A stretch of DNA of 64,000 nt from Acidovorax sp. DW039. Lineage in GTDB: Bacteria > Pseudomonadota > Gammaproteobacteria > Burkholderiales > Burkholderiaceae_C. The stretch is from the NCBI RefSeq assembly GCF_037101375.1, contig NZ_AP029020.1, forward strand, positions 186,001-250,000, read 5' to 3'. Shown piece after piece: positions 37,324-45,401 of this stretch. Each line of letters opens with the position of its first letter. The stretch's first letter is position 1. A program made the translations under genes and the position numbers. The notes below the pieces were generated by a model. The model was given only the letters and a program-made list of their open reading frames with translations, was not told where the DNA came from and did not search any database.

Positions 37324-38008
37324 CGCCTATACCGATAGCAACGGCGTATTTAAAAATCTCCTGGGGCAAACCGAGGCGCAGGCTCTGCAGGTGGCAGAGT
37401 ACGGTTTCCCCACGGCGCGAAGCATCGAAATATTGGGCGGTCACGTTCAGCTAGAAGCCCATGGCTTTGGGTTGCAGAGATTGGCCGTGATCCATCGCCA
37501 TCTTTTTAGGATGTTTTACGAATGGTCTGGGAAAGTTCGCACGGTGCCGTCTTCCAAGCGTGCCGAGCTGGGCGGTGTAACTCGTTTCGCGGAACCTGAT
37601 GCCATCGTGAAGGACTGGCAGGCCTTGGAGCCGCAGACGCAAGGCTTTGCCGAGGCAAGGCAGTTCAGCTTTGAAGATAAGTGCAAGGCCCTGGCCTTGA
37701 TCTTCATCGAGGCCAACCGCATCCATCCGTTTCCCGAAGGTAATGGACGCAGCTTGCAAGTCTTCATGCAGGAGCTGGCTTTGGTGCAGGGGGTGAAGCT
37801 GAACTATGCCAAGGTTTCAGCCCGCGAATGGAATGCGGCAAGCGCTGTCAGTGGCACGCACGGGCGTTTGTTTGAAGGCATGCACTCAGCCAGTCCAGAG
37901 CCGATCCGAAGGGTTTTCAAAGCGATTGGTCGAGATGGTGCTTTACATTGCTTCGTGCCTTCAGAGCCGAACACAGACAAGAACGTTTTGCGCCGACGCG
38001 GCGACTAG
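37316..38008 (+). CDS. Fic family protein, VbhT-like toxin (AMP transferase)
   Basis: 230 residues from the ATG at 37316; a GTG at 37277 is an alternative. The Fic core motif is HPFPEGNGRSLQ at 137-148: catalytic His137, the phosphate loop and Arg145 are kept, but the final Arg of HxFx(D/E)GNGRxxR is Gln148. Fic enzymes add AMP to target proteins (gyrase and topoisomerase IV for VbhT). No C-terminal BID secretion domain is present, so it is a cell-autonomous toxin-antitoxin type. Coupled to the VbhA-like antitoxin upstream. Confidence 0.86.
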   Translation: MANAYTDSNGVFKNLLGQTEAQALQVAEYGFPTARSIEILGGHVQLEAHGFGLQRLAVIHRHLFRMFYEWSGKVRTVPSSKRAELGGVTRFAEPDAIVKDWQALEPQTQGFAEARQFSFEDKCKALALIFIEANRIHPFPEGNGRSLQVFMQELALVQGVKLNYAKVSAREWNAASAVSGTHGRLFEGMHSASPEPIRRVFKAIGRDGALHCFVPSEPNTDKNVLRRRGD

Positions 38009-38143
38009 TTTCGGCCAGGAAGAGCCGGTCGCGGCATATGAAGCGGACGTTCAACGCCACGTTAACAGGCGGCTGCCAGCGAAGCTGGAAGACGTCCTGT
38101 TGAACCCCTGGTTAGGCCATGGTGGGAGATGAGATGGGGACGA
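38009..38143 (+). other. Protein-like remnant after fic
   Basis: A frame offset from fic reads EEPVAAYEADVQRHVNRRLP then AKLEDVLLNPWLGHGG up to a stop at 38132. It looks like a genuine protein C-terminus with no start or N-terminal part. Probably a leftover of another element gene; not recognised. Confidence 0.35.
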
Positions 38144-38629
38144 CTATTGCAGCTTGGTTTCACGGATCACTCGCTCGATGAAGGTCGATTTTGCTGCTCG
38201 GTACTCGACTTCACAGAGGTGAGCAGCATTCAACTTGAGTTGGTTGTACTCGGCGACAAGCGCAGGGCGTGCAATTAGCGCATCTCGGAAGGCCATGAAC
38301 ATCTCGAAAGGCGAACCCGACGCTACCAGTTGAACCGCATGCTCTTCGCCCGGCTTGTGCCATTCAAGCATACATAGTTGTTCAGTGCGCAGGGTGTCAC
38401 GCTTCTCCACGTAGCCGAAATTTGTCAGGGTGAGAACGTACAGTTCGTGATGTGTTGGAGCAACCAGCACGCAGATGTCAAGGTCCCCTTTTGACAAAGC
38501 CCCTGGTATGGCAGATGAGCCGATGTGCTCCACGACTGCGCTGGGTAAAAGTCTTTGTATTTGAGAACGAGCCGAAACGAACCGCGATGCGGCTTCGGGT
38601 TGATAGTCGGTTGGGTGCAATAAGCGCAT
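38144..38629 (-). CDS. GrpB/UPF0157 family nucleotidyltransferase-like protein
   Basis: 161 residues from the ATG at 38629. The family pattern VVEHIGSSAIPGALSKGDLD (HxGSTaipgl.akpiiDi) is present, as is YVEKRDTLRTEQLCML and FRDALIARPALVAEYNQLK. GrpB proteins have a polymerase-beta-like fold of unknown substrate. It faces the element genes and lies in the decayed region; AT/GC content is intermediate. No partner gene evident. Confidence 0.8.
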   Translation of the reverse strand: MRLLHPTDYQPEAASRFVSARSQIQRLLPSAVVEHIGSSAIPGALSKGDLDICVLVAPTHHELYVLTLTNFGYVEKRDTLRTEQLCMLEWHKPGEEHAVQLVASGSPFEMFMAFRDALIARPALVAEYNQLKLNAAHLCEVEYRAAKSTFIERVIRETKLQ

Positions 38630-38805
38630 AGGCTTAACGAATGAAAGGGACTTCCCCGTCCCGAGTGAACCGCACAGTTGGGGAATAGGGCATCCTCGCC
38701 CCATAGGATGACGTAGCGCTCTTCATGCGCAGTGACGACGAAGCCTTCGAACAGACCGTTCGTTTCGATGAGGGCACGGTAGGCAGCAGGTAGTTGAATA
38801 TTCAT
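38630..38805 (-). pseudogene. Possible SMI1/KNR4-like N-terminal fragment
   Basis: From an ATG at 38805 the frame reads MNIQLPAAYRALIETNGLFE ... ERYVILWGEDALFPNCAV, loosely like the start of SMI1/KNR4 immunity-type proteins (LPxxYxxF...NGG). It then runs into grpB without completing the domain. Weak call. Confidence 0.3.
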
Positions 38806-39176
38806 CGAGAACGTCTGTTCATGGCCGATAGTACTCGTTCCCGAATGCTCCCATCCAGGCATCTGTAGCCGTTACCAACCGGAAACAAAAAACGCTACAA
38901 CTGAGGCGTTTGGAAACGATCCAAATCTGGCGTCCTGCAAATTTACAGAGCTTTTTTTCTCTACGTAGCGCAAGCTGAAATCTTCTTCATTGCAGCATCT
39001 GAAAAAGAGAAGATACAAAGACGTTTTTTCAGGCTATATTTTTACGATCATCCTGGTCCTGGTACGCCTCAGAAAATGGCTTTGGCGGCTATGCTAAGTA
39101 GGCCATGGAGCAGCGTACCGACTTCCTGGTCTAAGGGGGACGGGGGCACCGAGTAACCTACTGAGCCCAGTGTGAA
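38806..39176. other. Intergenic, nothing recognised
   Basis: About 370 bp, partly AT-rich, no gene, RNA or repeat recognised by eye. It links grpB to the relaxase remnant. Confidence 0.5.
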
Positions 39177-39450
39177 ACCCGGAACTGGCGCAGGCCGCGA
39201 AGTACATTGCCGCAGGTACCGGTTTGAAGCATCGCCGCCGGCCAGCAGGCGGCCAGCATCTACTGTCATAGCATCACGCTCGCCAGCGGGCACTACGCGA
39301 TGTTCGATGACGGCATGGGATACATGCCTAGTGCCGTGGAGGCTAGTGATCGAACAATGGCTGGGGCAGCAGATCGCCGCGGTGGTGGGCGAGGGTGGAA
39401 TTTGGTGGGAGATCAGGCGGCCACGTGGGTCGTCATTGGGATGGACTGCC
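39177..39450 (+). pseudogene. Conjugative relaxase (DUF3363/VirD2-like) C-terminal remnant
   Basis: Pieces in three frames reconstruct the conserved end of Tn4371-type relaxases: AAKYIAAGTGLKHR, then LASGHYAMFDDGMGY, then LVPWRLVIEQWLGQQIAAVV. At least two frameshifts separate them. It ends about 10 bp before the LysR gene of the next island, marking a junction between the decayed element and the GC-rich island. Confidence 0.68.
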
Positions 39451-39462
39451 GGATTGGATCGT

Positions 39463-40371
39463 TCAGGCCACTTCGCGTCGCTGTCCTCCCCGTCGCTGAT
39501 TGAACGGCGGCATCTTCCTGAGTTGCTCGAGCACCCAGACCGCGCGGGCCGATAGTGGCCATTCCGCCCGGTGGATTAACCAGAGCGTATCGACCACAGG
39601 CTTGCCACACTCGATCACCCGGATGGCATCGGCCTCTGCGAAGGCCAGACGAGCGTGCCGGGGAATTACTGTGAAACCCAGGCCGCGGGCGACCGGTTCA
39701 AGGATCAGCGCGATCTGATTGCTGAAGCCATGGCAGGGCATGCTGCGGATCCCGGGGTTACCTGGAAAGTGGCGTACCAGCAGGCGGGTGGCCATCGCCT
39801 GGCCGTCGGGATGGTCGATAAAACCCAGACGCTCCAGATCCTCCCAGCCTGCCACGGCCGCATCGGTTGGCACGACGAGTTCCAGCGGCTCCTCGATGAA
39901 CGACGTGGCGACCAGACGCGGGTCGTCCGGCTTGAGCGTGACCAGGCCGAGTTCGTACTGCTTGCTCAGCACTGCATCACGGGTTTCAGGATCGGGCGCG
40001 AAGCGATGACGGATGACCAAGCCTGGATGGGACTGCTGCAAGGTCAGTAGCAACGGATAGAGGGCGAGCCCCACGCTGCCAGGTGTGATAAGGCTGATTT
40101 CCCCGCTGCTTGCATTTGCATCGGACAGGCGCAGTTTCAGGCGCTTATCGGCCAACTCGATCTCGTTGCAGTAGTCATGCAACGCCATGCCTGCGGGCGT
40201 CAGTTCGATATGCCGGTGACGGCGGATCAACAATGGGCCGAGTTTTTCCTCCAGATGACGCACATGCTGGCTGACCGCGGCCTGGGTCAAACCCAACCGA
40301 TCCGCCGCACGCGTGAAGCCCCCTGTTTCGACCAAGGCAGCGAAGGAACGCAGCCAGTGCGAGTTATTCAT
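39463..40371 (-). CDS. LysR family transcriptional regulator
   Basis: 302 residues. The HTH is FAALVETGGFTRAADRLGLT followed by QAAVSQHVRHLEEKLGPLLI, with a LysR substrate domain (SGEISLITPGSVGLALYPLL). It is divergent from the eight-gene plus-strand series starting at 40470, the usual arrangement for a LysR activator and its operon. The 98-bp intergenic region has inverted repeats (40388-40419) and a hairpin (40431-40445). It probably responds to a substrate or product of the island's enzymes. Confidence 0.88.
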   Translation of the reverse strand: MNNSHWLRSFAALVETGGFTRAADRLGLTQAAVSQHVRHLEEKLGPLLIRRHRHIELTPAGMALHDYCNEIELADKRLKLRLSDANASSGEISLITPGSVGLALYPLLLTLQQSHPGLVIRHRFAPDPETRDAVLSKQYELGLVTLKPDDPRLVATSFIEEPLELVVPTDAAVAGWEDLERLGFIDHPDGQAMATRLLVRHFPGNPGIRSMPCHGFSNQIALILEPVARGLGFTVIPRHARLAFAEADAIRVIECGKPVVDTLWLIHRAEWPLSARAVWVLEQLRKMPPFNQRRGGQRREVA

Positions 40372-40387
40372 AACGAAATTTTATTAA

Positions 40388-40419
40388 ACCAATAAGTATT
40401 CATTAGATAAAACATTGGT
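40388..40419. promoter_or_regulatory. Inverted repeat in LysR/VOC divergent promoter
   Basis: ACCAAT (40388-40393) and ATTGGT (40414-40419) are perfect complements separated by 20 AT-rich bases. The site sits 17 bp upstream of the LysR ATG. Candidate LysR binding site; no binding evidence. Confidence 0.4.
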
Positions 40420-40430
40420 CGTATCCGCTT

Positions 40431-40453
40431 AGTCTTCCGAAGACTATTTTTTG
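40431..40453 (+). promoter_or_regulatory. Hairpin plus T-run in the leader of the VOC operon
   Basis: AGTCTTC-C-GAAGACT is a perfect 15-bp palindrome followed by ATTTTTT, 24 bp before the VOC start. It could be an attenuator/terminator hairpin or an operator. Confidence 0.45.
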
Positions 40454-40469
40454 CCAAGAGGCTATCGCC

Positions 40470-40970
40470 ATGTCCCTGACATACCCCCGCAGTTTTTCTC
40501 ACATCGGCCTGTCGGTGACAGACCTGGATGCCGCCGTCAACTTCTATACCGAGGTCATGGGTTGGTACTTGGTCATGCCGCCGACCACCATCAGCGAGGA
40601 TGACAGCCCTATCGGGGTGATGTGCACTGACGTGTTCGGCGCCGGCTGGAGCTCGTTCCGCATCGCTCATCTGTCTACTGGCGACCGCATCGGCGTGGAA
40701 ATTTTCCAGTTCCTCAACGCGGAAAAGCCAGCCAACAACTTCGAATACTGGAAGACTGGGGTGTTCCACTTCTGCGTGCAGGATCCGGACGTCGAAGGTC
40801 TGGCGGCGAAGATTGTGGCCGCCGGCGGCAAGCAGCGCATGCCAGTGCGCGAGTATTTCCCGGGCGAGAAGCCGTACCGCATGGTCTACATGGAAGACCC
40901 GTTCGGCAACATCCTGGAAATCTACAGCCACAGCTACGAGCTGACCTATTCAGCCGGTGCCTACCAGTAA
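40470..40970 (+). CDS. VOC (glyoxalase/extradiol dioxygenase) superfamily protein
   Basis: 166 residues, AGAGG ribosome site. Two beta-alpha-beta-beta-beta units: SHIGLSVTDLDAAVNFYTEV at the start and FHFCVQDPDVEGLAAKIVAA in the middle. Candidate metal ligands are the His in SHIGL, a His in VFHFC and the Glu in GNILEIYSHS. The family covers glyoxalase I, ring-cleaving dioxygenases and isomerases, so activity is open. First gene of the GC-rich island operon, 15 bp before the next gene. Confidence 0.82.
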   Translation: MSLTYPRSFSHIGLSVTDLDAAVNFYTEVMGWYLVMPPTTISEDDSPIGVMCTDVFGAGWSSFRIAHLSTGDRIGVEIFQFLNAEKPANNFEYWKTGVFHFCVQDPDVEGLAAKIVAAGGKQRMPVREYFPGEKPYRMVYMEDPFGNILEIYSHSYELTYSAGAYQ

Positions 40971-40985
40971 ACGGAGGACGCTTGC

Positions 40986-41987
40986 ATGCACAACGGATCC
41001 TTGTCCTCGCTACCCGCCCACTACCGCGCCTGGCGCTGGCAGGGCAGCGCCGAGCCGCAGGAACTGGCGCTGGAGCTGGTGCCGCTGCAGCCACCAGCGG
41101 CCGATGAGGTGCTGGTGCGCAATGCTGTGATTGGGTTGAACCCGGTCGATTGGAAGGTGCTCGGCGGCGGGCTGGTCGATTGGCAGCCGGGCCACATCCC
41201 GGGCGTCGATGGTGCCGGCGAGGTGGTGGCTCTGGGCGAAGGCGTTCCCGCCGAATGGCTGGGTCGCCGCGTCGCCTACCACACCAGCCTGCACGGCCAT
41301 GGCAGTTTCGCCGAGTACACGCCGGTGGCTGCGCGTGCGCTGATGCGTCTGCCCGACACGCTGGACTTCGAGGTGGCCGCCAGCATTCCGTGCCCGGCGC
41401 TCACCGCTTGGCTGGCAATCGAGAAGGTGCCTATGCAGACCGGACAACCGCTACTGGTCAGCGGCGCAGGCGGTGCGGTCGGGCAATACCTGGTGCAACT
41501 AGCCTCGACCCGAGGTTTTGCCGTCAGCGCGATGGCTCATGCCCGTCACCACGAAAGGCTGCGCGCTCTGGGCGCGGGCGAATGCCTCGCCGGGCCGTTA
41601 GCTGATGGGCACGCCTGGGACGGCGGCCGGCTTTTCCATGCAGTGATCGACACAGTCAGCAGCAGTCACGCCGAACGCATAGCAGAAGCACTGCGGGCCA
41701 ACGGCCACTTGGTCTGCATCCAGGATCGAGTGCCCGGATGGCCGTGCCCGCCGTTCGGCCTGACCCTGTCGATACACGAAGTGGCCTTGGGTGCGTTGCA
41801 TGTGCACGGCGACGACACGGCTTGGCAGCACCTAACCGCAGCCGGAGAACGGCTACTGGGCGAGATCGCCGAGGGGCGCCTGCACGCGGAGGTGCGTCTG
41901 GTGCGCGGCTTCGACGAACTGGCGCAGTTGCTGGAAGACCTGCGCCACCGGAACTTCTCCGGCAAAGCCCTGGTGCAGATTCGCTAA
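40986..41987 (+). CDS. Zinc-type alcohol dehydrogenase/quinone oxidoreductase superfamily protein
   Basis: 333 residues. The GroES-like N-terminal domain (VIGLNPVDWKVLGGGLVDWQ; PGVDGAGEVVALGEG) precedes a Rossmann domain (LLVSGAGGAVGQYLVQLAS). The cysteine ligands of the structural zinc of classical ADHs are not apparent, so it is more like an NADPH quinone or enone reductase. It is tightly placed between the VOC gene (15 bp) and an unknown gene (20 bp). Confidence 0.84.
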   Translation: MHNGSLSSLPAHYRAWRWQGSAEPQELALELVPLQPPAADEVLVRNAVIGLNPVDWKVLGGGLVDWQPGHIPGVDGAGEVVALGEGVPAEWLGRRVAYHTSLHGHGSFAEYTPVAARALMRLPDTLDFEVAASIPCPALTAWLAIEKVPMQTGQPLLVSGAGGAVGQYLVQLASTRGFAVSAMAHARHHERLRALGAGECLAGPLADGHAWDGGRLFHAVIDTVSSSHAERIAEALRANGHLVCIQDRVPGWPCPPFGLTLSIHEVALGALHVHGDDTAWQHLTAAGERLLGEIAEGRLHAEVRLVRGFDELAQLLEDLRHRNFSGKALVQIR

Positions 41988-42007
41988 AGCCAACAGAAAG
42001 AACACTC

Positions 42008-42601
42008 ATGGATCCAGGGATCTTGGAAGTGCTTGAGCGATACCACACTCGCATGCACGCCGAACGCAGCGGGCCGTGTGTCGAAGCGCCCGGCGGGCGC
42101 GACGGGGCCAAGATCAGCGCATGCGCGCTTTTGCGATCCAGGGAAGTGCATGGAATCTTCGTCGATGGAACTGATCACCGCAGCTGCAACATTGACGGCA
42201 CCGGCTACGCCTATGTGATGCGTTTTTCCCGGAACTATCCATCGATCTCCAACCGCCCCGGGGAGAATGCGAACGTGCAGAAGTACATCGGGCTTAACAA
42301 CAACCATGAGGGCCTGAAAACCAGCATGTGGCTGGTTCCGACCAGTGACAGGAAGGCGCATGGCGCGCCAGTCGGCATCACTAGCGGCGCAAGCGCGCTG
42401 CGTCTGTTGGTAAAGGCTATGGCGATCGCCGGGCAGCAGCTGGTCAATGTCCTGGTGAGCGTTGACGGTAAGGACGTTCCGAGGGCTGCGGAGTTGGTGC
42501 CGCAAGACGAATACCGCCAACTGGGAGAGTCGATCGCCCGTGCGGAGGAGACTTTGGCATCTGCGGTGAGTCCGCCCGCGCTGCTCGATTACCAGATCTA
42601 A
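42008..42601 (+). CDS. Unrecognised conserved-looking protein in the island
   Basis: 197 residues from the ATG at 42008. The protein is soluble by composition, with no signal peptide. Notable segments are CALLRSREVHGIFVDGTDHR, YAYVMRFSRNYPSISNRPGE and NNNHEGLKTSMWLVP. I could not place it in a family. Codon use matches its neighbours (GC-rich third positions) and spacing (20 bp after the oxidoreductase) supports co-transcription. It is the only member of the island without an enzyme assignment. Confidence 0.7.
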   Translation: MDPGILEVLERYHTRMHAERSGPCVEAPGGRDGAKISACALLRSREVHGIFVDGTDHRSCNIDGTGYAYVMRFSRNYPSISNRPGENANVQKYIGLNNNHEGLKTSMWLVPTSDRKAHGAPVGITSGASALRLLVKAMAIAGQQLVNVLVSVDGKDVPRAAELVPQDEYRQLGESIARAEETLASAVSPPALLDYQI

Positions 42602-42772
42602 CTGCTCTATTTGACGCGCAATGGCAGCGCTGGCGATATCGGAGCCCGCATCGGTGGCTACCGCTCTATGCGGATTTCGACCACGCCATCCTTACCGGCA
42701 CCCGGATGCCTTAGCGATGAAGCAAGCGAATCGCAGTGCCCGTCAGAAATCGACTATCACAAGGAGGCTTAT

Positions 42773-43660
42773 ATGATTCGACTCACCGCCAAGGATTTTC
42801 ACCCTGAGCTGCTGGAACTGTACGACGGCTACGTGCATGGACGCTTGAGCCGGCGCGACTTCCTCGATCGCGCGGCGCGGTTCGCCGTTGGCGGGCTCAC
42901 TGCTGCAGCGATCCTAGCCTCGCTGAGCCCTGACTATGCGTTGGCACAACAGATCGCCTTCACCGATCCAGACATCCATGCCGAGTACATCCGCTATCCC
43001 TCGCCGAACGGTCACGGCGTGGTGCGCGGCTACCTGGTGCGCCCGGCCAAGGCGTCCGGCCGGGTGGCCGGCGTCGTCGTGGTCCACGAGAACCGCGGCC
43101 TAAATCCCTACATCGAGGACGTGGCGCGGCGCGTGGCCAAGGCCGGCTTCGTCGCACTGGCACCCGACGGTCTGAGTTCGGTCGGCGGGTACCCTGGCAA
43201 CGACGAGGAAGGCCGGCGGCTACAGCAGCAGGTCGATCCACAGAAGCTGATGAACGACTTCTTCGCCGCCATTGAGTACCTGCATACCAGCGAGCTGACC
43301 ACCGACAAAATTGGCATCACCGGCTTTTGCTACGGTGGCGGTATCTCCAATGCGGCGGCCGTGGCCTTTCCGGAGCTGGCCGCGGCGGTGCCGTTCTATG
43401 GCCGTCAGGCCAAGCCGGAGAACGTGCCGCACATCCAGGCGCCGCTGCTGCTGCACTTCGCCGAGACCGACCCGAACGTCAACGCCACCTGGCCGGCCTA
43501 CGAGGCGGCGTTGAAGGCGGCGGGCAAGACCTACGAAGCCCACGTTTATCCCGGCACCAACCACGGATTCCACAACGACTCCACGCCGCGCTACGACGAG
43601 GCCGCCGCCAAGCTCGCCTGGGATCGTACTCTGGCTTGGTTTCGGCGGTACCTGAGCTGA
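42773..43660 (+). CDS. Dienelactone hydrolase family protein, exported (Tat-like signal)
   Basis: 295 residues from the ATG at 42773, with a strong AAGGAGG site. The N-terminus carries a twin-arginine motif (SRRDFLDRAARF) and a hydrophobic segment ending DYALAQQ. The alpha/beta-hydrolase core has the DLH nucleophile Cys186 in GITGFCYGGG, an acid in ETDPNVN, and the C-terminal His in GTNHGFHND. DLH enzymes open lactone rings; export implies a periplasmic substrate. It sits mid-island, 171 bp after the unknown gene. Confidence 0.85.
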   Translation: MIRLTAKDFHPELLELYDGYVHGRLSRRDFLDRAARFAVGGLTAAAILASLSPDYALAQQIAFTDPDIHAEYIRYPSPNGHGVVRGYLVRPAKASGRVAGVVVVHENRGLNPYIEDVARRVAKAGFVALAPDGLSSVGGYPGNDEEGRRLQQQVDPQKLMNDFFAAIEYLHTSELTTDKIGITGFCYGGGISNAAAVAFPELAAAVPFYGRQAKPENVPHIQAPLLLHFAETDPNVNATWPAYEAALKAAGKTYEAHVYPGTNHGFHNDSTPRYDEAAAKLAWDRTLAWFRRYLS

Positions 43661-43738
43661 GTGATGCACGGGCCACTCTGATATCAGATTTGATGATGCA
43701 TGGTATAGAAATATAGGATTGGATTTATTTCTTGTTGC

Positions 43739-43759
43739 GCACGACCATAACGGTTGTGC
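43739..43759. promoter_or_regulatory. Near-perfect inverted repeat upstream of the SRPBCC gene
   Basis: GCACGACC and GGTTGTGC (one mismatch) flank ATAAC. It sits after an AT-rich stretch (43680-43735) that could hold an internal promoter. Candidate operator or hairpin. Confidence 0.3.
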
Positions 43760-43852
43760 CGAAAGGCGTTGCAGTTCCGAGCGTCTGCTGTGCTGCCTGC
43801 AAAGCGGCACAGAGCCAAACCGGCCTTACTCAACGATTCCAGGAGTGTTTCC

Positions 43853-44380
43853 ATGACCATGAACGCCATCATCTGGCCCGAAGGCTACGTCCCGGGCTTC
43901 ACAGAAAACTTCGCCTCTAACGAGGTCATCATCGCAGGCCTGAGCGCTGCCGAGGTCTGGCCGCTGCTGGCCGAACCGGCTAAGTGGCCCACCTATTACG
44001 CCAACTCGGCCAACGTGCGCTTTTACGACGGCAAGGGGCCGTTGCTGGCCGACGGCGACCGCTTCTATTTTGAAACCTTTGGCTTCCCGGTCGAGGCGCA
44101 GTGCAATGAATACGTCCCACCAGCGGCTGGTCAGCCTGGACGCGTCGCTTGGCACGGCTGGTCGGGCGAAGTCGGTGCCGACGACCGCTTGGACGTCCAC
44201 CATGCGTGGCTGGTCGAGGATCTTGAAGGCGGCCGCGTGCGCATCCTCACCCAGGAGACCCAGAAGGGCAAACCGGCCGCCGAACTGCATGCCGCCAAGC
44301 CCAACCCGATGATCAACGGGCATCAGGATTGGCTTGACGGCCTAGTCGCCGCTGCTCGCACCGCCAAGGGAGCGAAGTGA
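43853..44380 (+). CDS. SRPBCC (START-like) domain protein, cytoplasmic copy
   Basis: 175 residues from the ATG at 43853 with AGGAG upstream. Sequence markers: EGYVPGFTENFASNEVIIAG, WPTYYANSANVRFYDGKGP, RVAWHGWSG and INGHQDWLDGL. The helix-grip fold encloses a hydrophobic cavity and often binds or transforms aromatic/polyketide-like ligands. No signal peptide. A paralogue with a lipoprotein signal is at 45402, separated only by a dehydrogenase. Stop overlaps the next start (TGATG). Confidence 0.82.
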   Translation: MTMNAIIWPEGYVPGFTENFASNEVIIAGLSAAEVWPLLAEPAKWPTYYANSANVRFYDGKGPLLADGDRFYFETFGFPVEAQCNEYVPPAAGQPGRVAWHGWSGEVGADDRLDVHHAWLVEDLEGGRVRILTQETQKGKPAAELHAAKPNPMINGHQDWLDGLVAAARTAKGAK

Positions 44381-45393
44381 TGAAGGCCGTTATCGTTCGT
44401 GCACCGGGTGGACTGGAGCGTCTCGAAGTCACTGAGTTGCCCGATCCCGGCCAGCCAGGGCCAGGGCAGATCCGTGTGGCCGTGCATGCCACATCGCTGA
44501 ATTTCCACGACTTGCTGGTCGCCAATGGCGGCATTCCCGCCGACGACGGCCGGGTGCCGATGGCCGATGCCGCCGGTGTGGTCGAGGCCGTAGGCAACGG
44601 CGTGACAGAGTTCAAGCCCGGAGATCAAGTGGTTTCCGGTTTCTTCCCTCAGTGGCCCGACGGCCTGCCGTTCGATGACGTCGGCCATTTTCGCAAGACT
44701 CCGGGCGATGGCATCGACGGCTATGCCTGCGAATATGTGGTGCGCGCAGCCAGCGACTTCACCTTGGCTCCGCGCGGCTGGAGCCATGCCGAGGCAGCCA
44801 CCATCACCACCGCTGGGCTGACCGCTTGGCGCGCGCTGGTGGTCGATGGCCAGCTCAAGGCTGGCGTCAGCGTATTGGTGCTGGGCACCGGCGGTGTGTC
44901 GATCGCCGCGCTGCAGATCGCCAAGGCGATGGACGCACGGGTCATCGTCACCTCGTCCTCCGACGACAAGCTGGCGCGTGCCCGTAGGCTCGGTGCCGAC
45001 GAGGTGATCAATTACCGGCAGGTGCCCGACTGGGGTAATCGTGTGCTGGAACTGACCGGCGGCCGTGGCGTCGACCACGTGATCGAGGTTGGCGGGCCGG
45101 GCACTCTGACGCAGTCGATCAAGGCGGTACGCGTGGGCGGCCACATCGCCCTGATCGGTGTGCTGACCGGCCGCGAGGGTGCCTTGCCCACCGCGGTTCT
45201 GATGGCCAAGCAGGCGCGTCTGCAGGGGCTGATTGTCGGCAGCCGCCGCGACCAGCAGGACTATGTGGCGGCGCTGGAGCAGACCGGCATCCGCCCGGTG
45301 ATCGACCGCAGCTTCCCGCTGGAGCAACTGGCCGAGGCCTTCCGCTTCCAGGAAAGAGGCGCCCACTTCGGCAAGGTGGTGGTCGAATGGTGA
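44380..45393 (+). CDS. NAD(P)-dependent alcohol dehydrogenase / quinone oxidoreductase family
   Basis: 337 residues from the ATG at 44380. The GroES-like domain (VHATSLNFHDLLVANGG; ADAAGVVEAVGNGV) precedes a Rossmann fold (VLVLGTGGVSIAALQIAKAM). A catalytic zinc-binding Cys-His pair is not obvious. Coupled to the SRPBCC gene by TGATG, and followed within 8 bp by the second SRPBCC gene, so the three form a tight unit. Substrate likely a hydroxyl or enone intermediate bound by the SRPBCC partner; inference only. Confidence 0.84.
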   Translation: MKAVIVRAPGGLERLEVTELPDPGQPGPGQIRVAVHATSLNFHDLLVANGGIPADDGRVPMADAAGVVEAVGNGVTEFKPGDQVVSGFFPQWPDGLPFDDVGHFRKTPGDGIDGYACEYVVRAASDFTLAPRGWSHAEAATITTAGLTAWRALVVDGQLKAGVSVLVLGTGGVSIAALQIAKAMDARVIVTSSSDDKLARARRLGADEVINYRQVPDWGNRVLELTGGRGVDHVIEVGGPGTLTQSIKAVRVGGHIALIGVLTGREGALPTAVLMAKQARLQGLIVGSRRDQQDYVAALEQTGIRPVIDRSFPLEQLAEAFRFQERGAHFGKVVVEW

Positions 45394-45401
45394 GGCACGA
45401 C

